Shown in pieces: positions 1 to 7,141 of a stretch of DNA of 13,094 nucleotides. Under the pieces are notes generated by a model, which saw nothing but the letters and a program-made list of their open reading frames with translations, was not told where the DNA came from and did no database searches. Source of the stretch: Betaproteobacteria bacterium (lineage in GTDB: Bacteria > Pseudomonadota > Gammaproteobacteria > Burkholderiales > Burkholderiaceae_C); contig VBCQ01000400.1 of assembly GCA_005882155.1 (NCBI GenBank), forward strand, positions 1-13,094. Direction: 5' to 3'. The position numbers were made by a program, and so were the translations under genes. Each line of letters begins with the position of its first letter. Positions within the stretch are counted from its first letter, which is position 1.

Positions 1-231
1 CCAACCTCGCTGAGCCCAGATTGCATAGACCAGCGCAGCGATGAGCAATAAGACCACCCCGGCGACGAGCAGGGAGCCCGGGGGAGGTGATGCGACCGTT
101 CGAAGTACGCCGATCACAAGCGACGCGGTAGCCAGAGCGACGCTGACAACGACGCTTCTAGGCCGCGCCGAAGTGTGGGCAATTGGGTCAGCGACCGCTG
201 CAACCGGCGGGGCGTAAGGGTTTCGGTTCAT
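1..231 (-). CDS. Partial small two-helix membrane protein, probable integron cassette gene
   Basis: The reading frame is open from an ATG at 231 to the left edge, giving 77 residues without a stop. AGGAG lies 10 nt before the ATG. The N-terminus has an NPYAPP motif followed by a short polar stretch. Two hydrophobic segments follow, at about residues 27-47 and 53-73, separated by a Pro-rich turn. The NPYAPP-plus-helices layout is common in small uncharacterised bacterial membrane proteins; no function can be assigned. The ATG is about 20 nt from a GTTAGGC core site, the short leader typical of a gene cassette. It uses Leu TTA/CTT and Arg AGA codons that are scarce in dnaE2 and its neighbours, which fits a foreign cassette. 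The C-terminus is outside the window, so true length and any attC are unknown. Confidence 0.7.
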   Translation of the reverse strand, partial: MNRNPYAPPVAAVADPIAHTSARPRSVVVSVALATASLVIGVLRTVASPPPGSLLVAGVVLLLIAALVYAIWAQRGW

Positions 232-249
232 TTCGGTGTGTCTCCTGGT

Positions 250-270
250 GCCTAACGTGTTATAGGGATC
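250..270 (-). other. attI: Integron att site, attI-like
   Basis: Read on the minus strand, this ends in GTTAGGC, an exact match to the core site GTTRRRY where integron integrases cut between G and TT. The stretch CCCTATAACACGTTAGGC closely resembles the end of the class 1 attI site (CCCTAAAACAAAGTTAGGC), including an inverse partner box (CTATAAC) before the core. The orientation is as expected: intI points away and the downstream cassette gene reads leftward. No good RYYYAAC partner was found within about 90 bp upstream, so an attC is less likely than an attI; a degraded attC remains possible. The embedded TATAAC hexamer could also act as a -10 box for a leftward cassette promoter, but no good -35 is seen. 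Confidence 0.55.
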
Positions 271-344
271 AACGACGCTAGCCATAGTTGGAAAGACTCA
301 TCCATAGGCGTCATGAACTTTCCATTTCCGATTTCCATCTCTGG

Positions 345-701
345 CTACTTTTCGACGATCTGTTTGAGCAGACCGAGCTGCTTGGCGGTGCTGCGGCGCA
401 TGTACCAGACGCCGTCTCGACTGTCCCATTTTGCGCCCAGCGTTCGGGCGCGGTTCTGACGCGCAGTGTCGCTGAACGGAATGCGGACGAGGACGATGGC
501 ATCCAATGGCGCCTGGCGGCGCGCGATCGGCGCTTGATCGACAACCAATTCCACTGTCGTGTAGCGATGTCGCCTCTCGATATCGTGCCGGTAACGCACG
601 CACACCAGCGCATCGCCGAAGCGACGCGCCAGCTTCAGCGCTCCCGGCTGCGTGGCCGACAACCTCTTGACCACCCGCGCGCGTTCGTACGCGTTCGCCA
701 C
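345..701 (-). CDS. Conserved hypothetical protein with DUF5710-like C-terminus
   Basis: This encodes 118 residues. The GTG start at 701 is chosen because GGGAG lies 8 nt upstream; an ATG at 773 would add 24 residues but has no such support. The N-terminal part (about 10-60) is basic and includes a KRLSATQPGALKLARRFGD stretch. It is followed by a probable beta pair around VCVRYRHD and RYTTVELVVD. The C-terminal part (about 70-112) has the pattern V-x-IPF-S-x(9)-LGAKWD-x(5)-WYM, typical of the small DUF5710-like module found in toprim/primase-related and plasmid proteins. Function is unknown; nucleic-acid binding is only a guess. The gene lies between intI and the att site and is divergent from intI. 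The SOS box is 80-95 bp upstream of its start, so it could share LexA control. It may be a fixed former cassette or an integral part of this integron platform. Confidence 0.75.
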   Translation of the reverse strand: MANAYERARVVKRLSATQPGALKLARRFGDALVCVRYRHDIERRHRYTTVELVVDQAPIARRQAPLDAIVLVRIPFSDTARQNRARTLGAKWDSRDGVWYMRRSTAKQLGLLKQIVEK

Positions 702-753
702 TCTGGGTTCTCCCTTTGACGGTCGCCTTTCGTCCTGTGCGGATGCGCTCACC

Positions 754-782
754 TTGTATCGGCGCCACTTCACGGATAGACT
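754..782 (+). promoter_or_regulatory. Possible intI promoter
   Basis: TTGTAT (754-759) and TAGACT (777-782) are separated by 17 bp and match three and four bases of the sigma-70 -35 and -10 consensus. The predicted transcription start would fall inside the LexA box, and translation would begin about 20 nt later. This is a weak match, supported mainly by position. Confidence 0.35.
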
Positions 783-796
783 GTATATGCATACAG
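781..796 (+). promoter_or_regulatory. LexA/SOS box upstream of intI
   Basis: CTGTATATGCATACAG is a palindrome fitting the gamma/betaproteobacterial LexA operator CTGT-N8-ACAG, with the AT-rich centre of strong sites. It ends 12 nt before the intI start codon and overlaps the candidate -10 and transcription start, a repressing position. LexA sites at this location are established for class 1 and Vibrio integron integrases. The palindrome could equally affect the divergent minus-strand gene whose start is at 701. Confidence 0.85.
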
Positions 797-808
797 TTCA
801 TTGCGCCA

Positions 809-1936
809 GTGAAAACCAGCGTCAGTTCATTCCCGCCGTTGCAGTCGTCGCGCCTTCTCGATCAGGTGCGCGAGCGCATTCGCTATCTGCACTACAGCAT
901 TCGAACGGAGCAGGCCTATCTCCATTGGATACGGGCCTTTGTGCGCTTCCATCAGATGCGGCATCCGTCGGATCTGGGTGGCCCGGAGATCGAAGCGTTT
1001 TTGTCCTGGCTCGCAGCCGAGCGGCGTGTCTCTGTGTCCACGCATCAGCAGGCGCTGTCTGCTTTGCTGTTCCTCTATCAGAAGGTGTTGGGCCTCGATC
1101 TGCCGTGGATGAATGAGATCGGCCGGCCCAAGAGCCGTGTTCGGCTGCCCGTCGTGTTCACGCAAGACGAGGTGGTGCGCCTGTTCTCGGCCTTGGGTGG
1201 CGAACAGCAATTGGTCGCCCAGCTGCTGTACGGCACCGGCATGCGCATCATGGAGGGGCTGCGTCTGCGGGTGAAGGATGTCGATTTCGCGCATCGCGCG
1301 TTGATCGTTCGTGAAGGCAAGGGCGCGAAGGACCGCATCGTCATGTTGCCGGCCACGCTGGTTCCGGCCTTGCGCGAGCAGATGGCCCGCGCTCGCGCGT
1401 TGTGGGCTGCCGATCGCCAGGTCGGCCATGGCGGCGTCTACATGCCCAACGCGCTCGATCGCAAATATCCCCGCGCCGCCACATCGTGGACATGGTTCTG
1501 GGTGTTTCCTCATGCCGAGTTGTCGGTCGATCCGCGCAGCGGTGCCACGCAGCGCCATCACGTCCAAGATCAGAGCATCCAGCGCGCCTTCAAGCGAGCA
1601 CTCGAACGCGCCGGTATCCAGAAGCCCGCCACGCCGCACACGCTGCGCCATTCGTTCGCCACCCACTTGCTGCAAAGCGGCTACGACATTCGCACCGTAC
1701 AAGAGTTGCTCGGCCATGCCGATGTCAGCACGACGATGATTTACACCCATGTGCTCAAGCTCGGCGGCGGCGCGGTGCGCAGCCCGATCGATGCATTGGG
1801 GCTCGGCGGCGCAGCGTTTCTGCCGAGCGTTCGCGCATCGGGTGAGGTCCAGCCTGCCGGAGCGAATGACGACGATTGGCCGTGGCGCGTCTCCATGCCC
1901 CTGGCTCGCTACGAGGTGATGCCTCTGGCCGCGTGA
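809..1936 (+). CDS. intI: Integron integrase IntI (tyrosine recombinase)
   Basis: This is a site-specific recombinase that inserts and excises gene cassettes at attI and attC. The GTG start at 809 gives 375 residues. It is preferred over upstream starts because the N-terminus VKTSVSSFPPLQSSRLLDQ aligns residue for residue with class 1 IntI, although no clear ribosome binding site is seen. The core-binding domain is at about 12-100 and the catalytic domain at about 112-325. All catalytic residues sit at class 1 numbering: R146 (GTGMR), K171, H277 and R280 (PHTLRH), H303 (LLGH) and the nucleophile Y312. The integron-specific insertion that separates IntI from XerC/XerD is present at about 192-232 (LDRKYP, W-rich WTWFWVF). 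A tail of about 45 residues after SPIDAL, containing DDD, exceeds the usual 320-340 length. The gene is intact and SOS-box controlled; dnaE2 follows 31 bp later. Confidence 0.95.
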   Translation: MKTSVSSFPPLQSSRLLDQVRERIRYLHYSIRTEQAYLHWIRAFVRFHQMRHPSDLGGPEIEAFLSWLAAERRVSVSTHQQALSALLFLYQKVLGLDLPWMNEIGRPKSRVRLPVVFTQDEVVRLFSALGGEQQLVAQLLYGTGMRIMEGLRLRVKDVDFAHRALIVREGKGAKDRIVMLPATLVPALREQMARARALWAADRQVGHGGVYMPNALDRKYPRAATSWTWFWVFPHAELSVDPRSGATQRHHVQDQSIQRAFKRALERAGIQKPATPHTLRHSFATHLLQSGYDIRTVQELLGHADVSTTMIYTHVLKLGGGAVRSPIDALGLGGAAFLPSVRASGEVQPAGANDDDWPWRVSMPLARYEVMPLAA

Positions 1937-1946
1937 GCTCGGCAGT

Positions 1947-1970
1947 GTTGTTGTTGTCGTCGTCGTCGTG
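1947..1970 (+). repeat. GTT/GTC/GTG trinucleotide run at the dnaE2 start
   Basis: Four GTT, four GTC... units run directly into the GTG start of dnaE2 (three GTT, then four GTC, then GTG in the dnaE2 frame). It fills most of the short intI-dnaE2 gap and leaves no recognisable Shine-Dalgarno sequence for dnaE2. All units are in the dnaE2 frame and would encode valine if translation began further upstream. Confidence 0.7.
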
Positions 1971-4900
1971 GTATCGCTGTCTCTCCCTTCCTACGCCGAG
2001 CTGCATTGCCGCAGCAACTTCAGTTTTCTCTGCGGCGCGTCGCATCCTGAAGAGTTGGTCGAGCGAGCGGTCGATCTGGGCTACAGCGCGCTCGCGATCA
2101 CCGACGAATGCTCGCTTGCCGGCGTCGTGCGCGCGCACCTCGAAGCGAAAGAGCTCGGGCTTCATCTGATCATCGGCAGCGAGATCCGCCTGACGCTGCC
2201 GCACAGCGACGCGCCGCATGCGCGTCTGGTGTTGCTCGCGCAAACGCGGCGCGGCTACGGCAATCTGTCGCAATGGATCACGGTGGCGCGGCGGCGCTCG
2301 CCGAAGGGCGAATACCTCGCGCATCCCGGCGACGTCGAAGGCAAGGTGCCGAACGCGCCGACGCTCGCCGGTCTGCCCGATTGCCTTGCGTTGCTCGTGC
2401 CCCATGCAGGGCAGCCGTTCGAAGAGGTGTTCGCCCACGCGATGTGGCTGAAGACCTGGTTTCAAGACCGCGCCGGCATCGCGATCGAGCTGCTGCACCG
2501 CGCCGGTGACGATGAATTGCTAGCCTGTGTGCAGCGGGTGGCGCAGTTCTCCGGCCTGCCGATCGTCGCCGCGGGCGACGTGCTGATGCATGTGCGCTCG
2601 CGCAAGGCACTGCAAGACACGCTGACCGCGACGCGTTTGAACACACCGGTCGCGCAATGCGGCTTCCAGCTCGAGCCGAATGCCGAGGCGCATCTGCGCT
2701 CGCGCGGCCGGCTGTCGGCCTTGTACGAGAGCGAATGGCTGCAGAACACGCTCGTGTTCGCCGGGCGCTGCAGTTTCTCGCTGGCCGAGTTGCGCTACGA
2801 GTATCCGCAAGAGATCGTGCCGCCCGGCGCCACGCCCGAAAGCCACTTGCGTGCGCTGACCTATGCCGGCGTGCAGCGGCGTTTTCCGCATGGCTTGCCG
2901 AGCGCGGTGCGCGATCAGATCGAGCACGAGCTCGCATTGATCGCGCAGCTGAAATACGAGCCGTATTTCTTGACGGTCGCTGATATCGTCGATTGGGCGC
3001 GCTCGCAAAACATTCTTTGCCAAGGTCGCGGCAGCGCGGCCAATTCGGCGGTCTGCTATTGCCTGGGCGTGACCGAGGTCGATCCGGCGCGCACCACGCT
3101 GCTGTTCGAGCGCTTCATCAGCGCCGAGCGCGGCGAGCCGCCCGACATCGACATCGATTTCGAGCACCAGCGGCGCGAAGAAGTCATCCAGTACATCTAT
3201 CGCAAATACGGCCGCCATCGCGCGGCGCTCACCGCTGTCGTCATCACCTATCGGCCGCGCTCGGCGGTGCGCGACGTCGGCCGCGCGCTCGGCATCGACC
3301 TGCAGCGCATCGACGCCGTCGCCAAGAGCCAGCAATGGTTCGATGGGCGCAGCATCAGCGCCGAGCGGCTGCGCGAAAACGGCTTCGACCCCGACGCGAC
3401 TATCACGCGGCTGTGGGTCGAGCTCACCGAGCAATTGATCGGCTTCCCGCGCCATTTGTCGCAACACCCCGGCGGCTTCGTCATCGCGCGCGATCAAATT
3501 GCGCAACTCGTGCCGGTCGAGAACGCGGCAATGCCCGATCGGAGTGTCATCCAGTGGGACAAAGACGATCTCGACGCGATCGGCCTGCTGAAGGTCGATG
3601 TTCTCGCGCTCGGCATGTTGAGCGCATTGCGTCGCGCGCTCGAATTCATCGGCGAAAAGCTCGGCCGCCCATTCGCGCTGCAGGACGTGCCCGACAAGGA
3701 CGAAGCCACCTACGACATGATTTGCGCCGCCGACACGATTGGCGTATTCCAGATCGAGTCTCGCGCGCAGATGAGCATGCTGCCGCGCTTGAAGCCGATC
3801 GACTTTTACGACCTGGTGATCGAGGTCGCGATCGTGCGGCCCGGCCCAATTCAAGGCGGCATGGTGCACCCCTATCTGCGGCGGCGCGACGGGCTCGAGC
3901 CCGTGGTCTATCCGAGCGACGAGATTCGGCAGGCCTTGTCGCGCACCTTGGGCGTTCCGATCTTTCAGGAACAGGTGATGCAGATCGCGATCCTCGCGGC
4001 CGACTTCACGCCCGGCGAGGCTGATGCCTTGCGCCGCGCGATGGCGGCATGGAAGCGGCGCGGCGGCCTGGGTCCGTTTCACGAGCGCCTGGTCGGCCGC
4101 ATGGTCGAGAAGGGCTACGAGCGCGATTACGCCGAAGCGATCTTCAAGCAGATCCAGGGCTTCGGCGAATACGGTTTCCCCGAGAGCCATGCCGCGAGCT
4201 TCGCGCTGCTCGCCTACGACAGCAGCTGGATCAAGCGGCATCACCCGGATGCGTTTCTTGCCGCCTTGCTCAACAGCCAGCCGATGGGTTTCTACGCGCC
4301 GGCGCAATTGGTGCGCGATGCGCGCGAGCATGGGGTGGAGGTGTCGCCGGTCGATGTGCGGGTGAGTGGGTGGGAGAGTGGATTGGAGAGTGGATCGGAG
4401 ATGAACGCCGCGGCGCTCCATCCCGTTCGCCTCGGCCTCAACCGCATCGCCGGCCTGTCCGAAGACGCCGCCAAACGCATCGTCGAATCCCGCGCACAAG
4501 AACCTTTCGCCAATGTCGAAGACCTCACCCGCCGCGCGAACTTGAATCTGCACGACCTGCGCGCACTCGCCGAAGCTGATGCATTGCAAGGACTCACCGG
4601 TCACCGTCACCAGGCCGCGTGGGCGGTGGCGGGTATCGACACGCGGCCGACCGAGATGCTGCGTGACACCCGCGTGCACGAAGCGCCGGCGCAGCTCGCC
4701 GCGCCAAGCGAAGGCGAGAACATGCTGGCCGACTATCGTGCGCTCGGTCTGACGCTGCATCGTCATCCGCTCGCGCTGCTGCGCGAAACGCTCGCCGCTT
4801 TCAAGATCCAGCCGGCTGCCGTACTGCGCACCTATCCCGACGGCCGCCTCGCACGCGCCAGCGGCCTCGTCACGCATCGCCAGCGGCCCGAGACGGCCAA

Positions 4901-5126
4901 GGGCACCGTGTTCGTGACGCTCGAAGACGAGACCGGCCAAGTCAACGTGATCGTTTGGCCGTCGGTCGGTGAGGCGCAGCGCCAGCCGCTGCTCGGTGCG
5001 ACCTTGCTGACCGTCTACGGCCAGTGGCAGCGCGCCGGCGACGTGATGCATCTGGTCGCGACCAAGCTCATCGATCACTCGCATCTGCTGCACGGCCTCG
5101 TCAGCCGCAGCCGGGACTTTCGCTAG
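1968..5126 (+). CDS. dnaE2: Error-prone DNA polymerase III alpha subunit DnaE2
   Basis: DnaE2 is a C-family polymerase that carries out SOS translesion synthesis, normally with ImuA and ImuB. The product has 1052 residues, the usual size. The degenerate PHP domain starts the protein (YAELHCRSNFSFL, ITDECSLAG); the changed metal ligands are normal for DnaE2. The polymerase core includes GRGSAANS and the PDIDIDF motif, with catalytic Asp at about 395 and 397. The third Asp is at about 544 (LLKVDVLAL). The FPRHLSQHPGGFV segment is also conserved. Helix-hairpin-helix repeats lie near 815-880 and an OB-fold near 955-1035. The GTG at 1968 is the only usable start near YAELH; no ribosome binding site is visible, which suggests translational coupling to intI. 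No imuA or imuB is adjacent. A 12-bp repeat makes an unusual Gly/Ser/Glu linker near residue 800. Confidence 0.96.
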   Translation: MVSLSLPSYAELHCRSNFSFLCGASHPEELVERAVDLGYSALAITDECSLAGVVRAHLEAKELGLHLIIGSEIRLTLPHSDAPHARLVLLAQTRRGYGNLSQWITVARRRSPKGEYLAHPGDVEGKVPNAPTLAGLPDCLALLVPHAGQPFEEVFAHAMWLKTWFQDRAGIAIELLHRAGDDELLACVQRVAQFSGLPIVAAGDVLMHVRSRKALQDTLTATRLNTPVAQCGFQLEPNAEAHLRSRGRLSALYESEWLQNTLVFAGRCSFSLAELRYEYPQEIVPPGATPESHLRALTYAGVQRRFPHGLPSAVRDQIEHELALIAQLKYEPYFLTVADIVDWARSQNILCQGRGSAANSAVCYCLGVTEVDPARTTLLFERFISAERGEPPDIDIDFEHQRREEVIQYIYRKYGRHRAALTAVVITYRPRSAVRDVGRALGIDLQRIDAVAKSQQWFDGRSISAERLRENGFDPDATITRLWVELTEQLIGFPRHLSQHPGGFVIARDQIAQLVPVENAAMPDRSVIQWDKDDLDAIGLLKVDVLALGMLSALRRALEFIGEKLGRPFALQDVPDKDEATYDMICAADTIGVFQIESRAQMSMLPRLKPIDFYDLVIEVAIVRPGPIQGGMVHPYLRRRDGLEPVVYPSDEIRQALSRTLGVPIFQEQVMQIAILAADFTPGEADALRRAMAAWKRRGGLGPFHERLVGRMVEKGYERDYAEAIFKQIQGFGEYGFPESHAASFALLAYDSSWIKRHHPDAFLAALLNSQPMGFYAPAQLVRDAREHGVEVSPVDVRVSGWESGLESGSEMNAAALHPVRLGLNRIAGLSEDAAKRIVESRAQEPFANVEDLTRRANLNLHDLRALAEADALQGLTGHRHQAAWAVAGIDTRPTEMLRDTRVHEAPAQLAAPSEGENMLADYRALGLTLHRHPLALLRETLAAFKIQPAAVLRTYPDGRLARASGLVTHRQRPETAKGTVFVTLEDETGQVNVIVWPSVGEAQRQPLLGATLLTVYGQWQRAGDVMHLVATKLIDHSHLLHGLVSRSRDFR
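4364..4400 (+). repeat. 12-bp tandem repeat inside dnaE2
   Basis: GGAGAGTGGAT occurs at 4373-4383 and again at 4385-4395, with partial units on both sides. The repeat is in frame and encodes the linker VSGWESGLESGSEM between the polymerase fingers region and the helix-hairpin-helix part. It looks like a local duplication that lengthened a surface linker. Confidence 0.7.
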
Positions 5127-5166
5127 CCTTGCCTCGTCAGCGTCGGTGATCCGGCAAAATCCGCAC

Positions 5167-6018
5167 ATGCCCACTCAGCAGGTCACCACCGAGCTCCGCC
5201 AGTGGATCGTCGCCCAGGCTTCCGCGGGCCAGCCGCCCGAGGCGGTGTTGAAGTCCATGCTCGAAAGCGGCTGGGCCGAAGAGGTGGCGGTGGCGGCGCT
5301 CGAAGACACTTTGCGCGGCTACTTGACGGACCATGCGAAGGCGCATGGCCTGCCGCCGCCGGTGACGGTGCCCGAGCCGTTGGCGATGGATGGCGAAGTC
5401 AATCTGCAGGCGCTCGACCGCGAGGTGCAGGTCGTTGCCAGCTTGCGCAGCCCGCGCGTCATCGTGTTCGGCGGCTTGCTTTCGCATGCCGAGTGCGACG
5501 AGATGGTCGCGCTGGCACACGAGCGGCTCGCGCGATCCGAGACGGTGCAGCTCGACACCGGCGGCAGCGAGGTCAACGAAGCTCGCACCAGCGAAGGCAT
5601 GTTCTTCACCCGCGAAGAGAACCCGCTGTGCGCACGCATCGAGGCGCGCATCGCCGCGCTGCTGAGCTGGCCGCTCGAAAACGGCGAAGGCCTGCAAGTG
5701 CTGCGCTATCGGCCGGGCGCCGAATACAAGCCGCACTACGACTATTTCGATCCGGCGCAGCCCGGCACGCCAGCCATCCTGCGACGCGGCGGGCAGCGCG
5801 TCGCCTCGCTCGTGATGTACCTCAATTCGCCGGCCAAGGGCGGCGCGACGACCTTCCCCGATGTGCACTTCGAAGTCGGGCCGGTCAAGGGCAATGCGGT
5901 GTTCTTCAGCTACGACCGACCGCACCCGATGACGCGCAGCCTGCACGGCGGCGCACCGGTCATCGAAGGCGAGAAATGGGTCGCGACGAAGTGGCTGCGT
6001 GAAGGGCGTTTCGAGTGA
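5167..6018 (+). CDS. Prolyl 4-hydroxylase-like 2-oxoglutarate/Fe(II) oxygenase
   Basis: This is a dioxygenase predicted to hydroxylate a protein or small-molecule substrate using 2-oxoglutarate, Fe(II) and oxygen in the cytoplasm. It has 283 residues from ATG 5167; a GTG at 5146 would add seven. The N-terminal about 70 residues form a helical module (LRQWIVAQ, VLKSMLESGW) seen in Burkholderiales members of the family. The C-terminal P4Hc double-stranded beta-helix starts near residue 100. The iron ligands are visible: H190 and D192 in YKPHYDYFDP, and distal H260 in TRSLHGG. K270 in GEKW is placed to bind the 2-oxoglutarate carboxylate. MYLNSP and GGATTFP are further family motifs. It follows dnaE2 by 40 bp and its stop overlaps the next gene by 4 nt, implying cotranscription. 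The substrate is unknown. Confidence 0.92.
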   Translation: MPTQQVTTELRQWIVAQASAGQPPEAVLKSMLESGWAEEVAVAALEDTLRGYLTDHAKAHGLPPPVTVPEPLAMDGEVNLQALDREVQVVASLRSPRVIVFGGLLSHAECDEMVALAHERLARSETVQLDTGGSEVNEARTSEGMFFTREENPLCARIEARIAALLSWPLENGEGLQVLRYRPGAEYKPHYDYFDPAQPGTPAILRRGGQRVASLVMYLNSPAKGGATTFPDVHFEVGPVKGNAVFFSYDRPHPMTRSLHGGAPVIEGEKWVATKWLREGRFE

Positions 6019-7064
6019 CCGCAGTCGCAGACGGTTTGCCCTTGCATGGCATCCGCGTCATCGACCTCACGAAACTCTTGCCGGGACCACTCGCGACCAA
6101 GCACCTCGTCGATCTCGGCGCCCAGGTCATCAAGATCGAAGGCCCGCCCGAGCAAGGGCAGGACGATGGATCGCGCCATATGGGCCGCACCCGTGACGAC
6201 GTGGCGGCGAAGCGGCCGAGCCTCGCGTTTCGCACGCTCAACGCCGGCAAAGAGCTGATGCAGCTCGACCTGCGCGACGCGGCGGGGCGCGACACGCTGC
6301 TCGCGATGCTCGCCGACGCCGATGTGCTGATCGAAGGCTTTCGCCCCGGCGTGATGGCGCGCCTCGGCTTCGATTGGGCGTCGCTGCATGCGGCCCATCC
6401 GCGCCTTGTGGTCTGCGCGATCAGCGGCTACGGGCAGCACAGCATCTGGTCGCAACGCGCGGGCCACGACATCAACTACATCGCGATGGCCGGGGTGCTC
6501 GAGCAAATCGCCACCCCCGACGGCGACATCGCAGTGCCGAACTTCCAGATCGGCGATCTGCTCGGCGGCACGCAAGCCGCGCTCGCCGGCGTGCTCGCGG
6601 CGCTGGTCGGAGCGCAGCGGACGGGCATTGGCCGCTTCGTCGATATCTCGATGGCGCACGAAGTCTTGCGCCACCATGTGCTCGCGACGGCCACGCTCGC
6701 CGCCAGCGGGCGGGTGCCGCATCCGGGGCGCGATTTGCTGTCCGGCGGTGCACCCTGTTACGGCGCTTACCGCACCGCAGACGGCAGACACCTGGCGGTC
6801 GGCGCGTTGGAGCTCAAGTTCTGGCAGGCGCTATGCCAAGCTGTCGCTCGTCCCGACTGGGCGGGGCTGCATTGGGCACTCGGCGTGGCACCCGGGACCG
6901 CAGCGGCACTCGCGCTGCGTTCCGAGCTCGCGGCGCTGTTCGCGACGCAGCCGCTGGCGCATTGGCTGCGCGTGTTCGACAACGTCGACTGTTGCGTCAC
7001 ACCGGTGCTGCGGCTCGATGAAACGCTCGCTCACCCGCTTTTCGGCGAATGCGCCACCGTGTGA
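6015..7064 (+). CDS. Class III CoA-transferase / alpha-methylacyl-CoA racemase-like (CaiB/BaiF)
   Basis: This family moves CoA between carboxylic acids or racemises 2-methylacyl-CoA. The product has 349 residues, slightly short for the family (about 360-400). The GTG start overlaps the preceding stop (GTGA), indicating translational coupling. The N-terminus GIRVIDLTKLLPGPLATKHLVDLGAQVIKIE is the family's CoA-binding fold. Further motifs are VLIEGFRPGVM-R-LGF and AISGYGQ. GHDINYIAMAG carries the catalytic Asp (D152), and IGDLLGG follows. The stretch GAPCYGAYRTADGRHLAVGALE is more like AMACR than formyl- or carnitine-CoA transferases, so a racemase role is favoured, but this cannot be settled from sequence. 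No acyl-CoA ligase or beta-oxidation gene lies next to it. Confidence 0.9.
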   Translation: MTAVADGLPLHGIRVIDLTKLLPGPLATKHLVDLGAQVIKIEGPPEQGQDDGSRHMGRTRDDVAAKRPSLAFRTLNAGKELMQLDLRDAAGRDTLLAMLADADVLIEGFRPGVMARLGFDWASLHAAHPRLVVCAISGYGQHSIWSQRAGHDINYIAMAGVLEQIATPDGDIAVPNFQIGDLLGGTQAALAGVLAALVGAQRTGIGRFVDISMAHEVLRHHVLATATLAASGRVPHPGRDLLSGGAPCYGAYRTADGRHLAVGALELKFWQALCQAVARPDWAGLHWALGVAPGTAAALALRSELAALFATQPLAHWLRVFDNVDCCVTPVLRLDETLAHPLFGECATV

Positions 7065-7141
7065 GGTCAACGGGCTCAGAGAGGCCGGCGTTGTTGATGC
7101 GAGCAAACAGCTCTTCCACTGATCCCTCAAGGAGATTCCTG

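Noticed and set aside
250..293. A complete attC site ending the 345-701 gene as a cassette
   Set aside because: Only TTCCAAC at 287-293 could serve as the inverse core. It misfits RYYYAAC and would make a 44-bp site without the expected paired L boxes. An attI-like reading fits better.
716..808. N-terminal extension of IntI from 716
   Set aside because: It would translate through the promoter and LexA box, has no family similarity, and the GTG at 809 aligns exactly with class 1 IntI.
809..1936. XerC/XerD or phage integrase
   Set aside because: The integron-specific insertion with LDRKYP and the W-rich stretch, plus residue-for-residue catalytic numbering, identifies IntI.
2520..5174. 884-residue open frame on the minus strand
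   Set aside because: It lies antisense to the whole of dnaE2, has no recognisable domain and is an effect of high GC codon bias.
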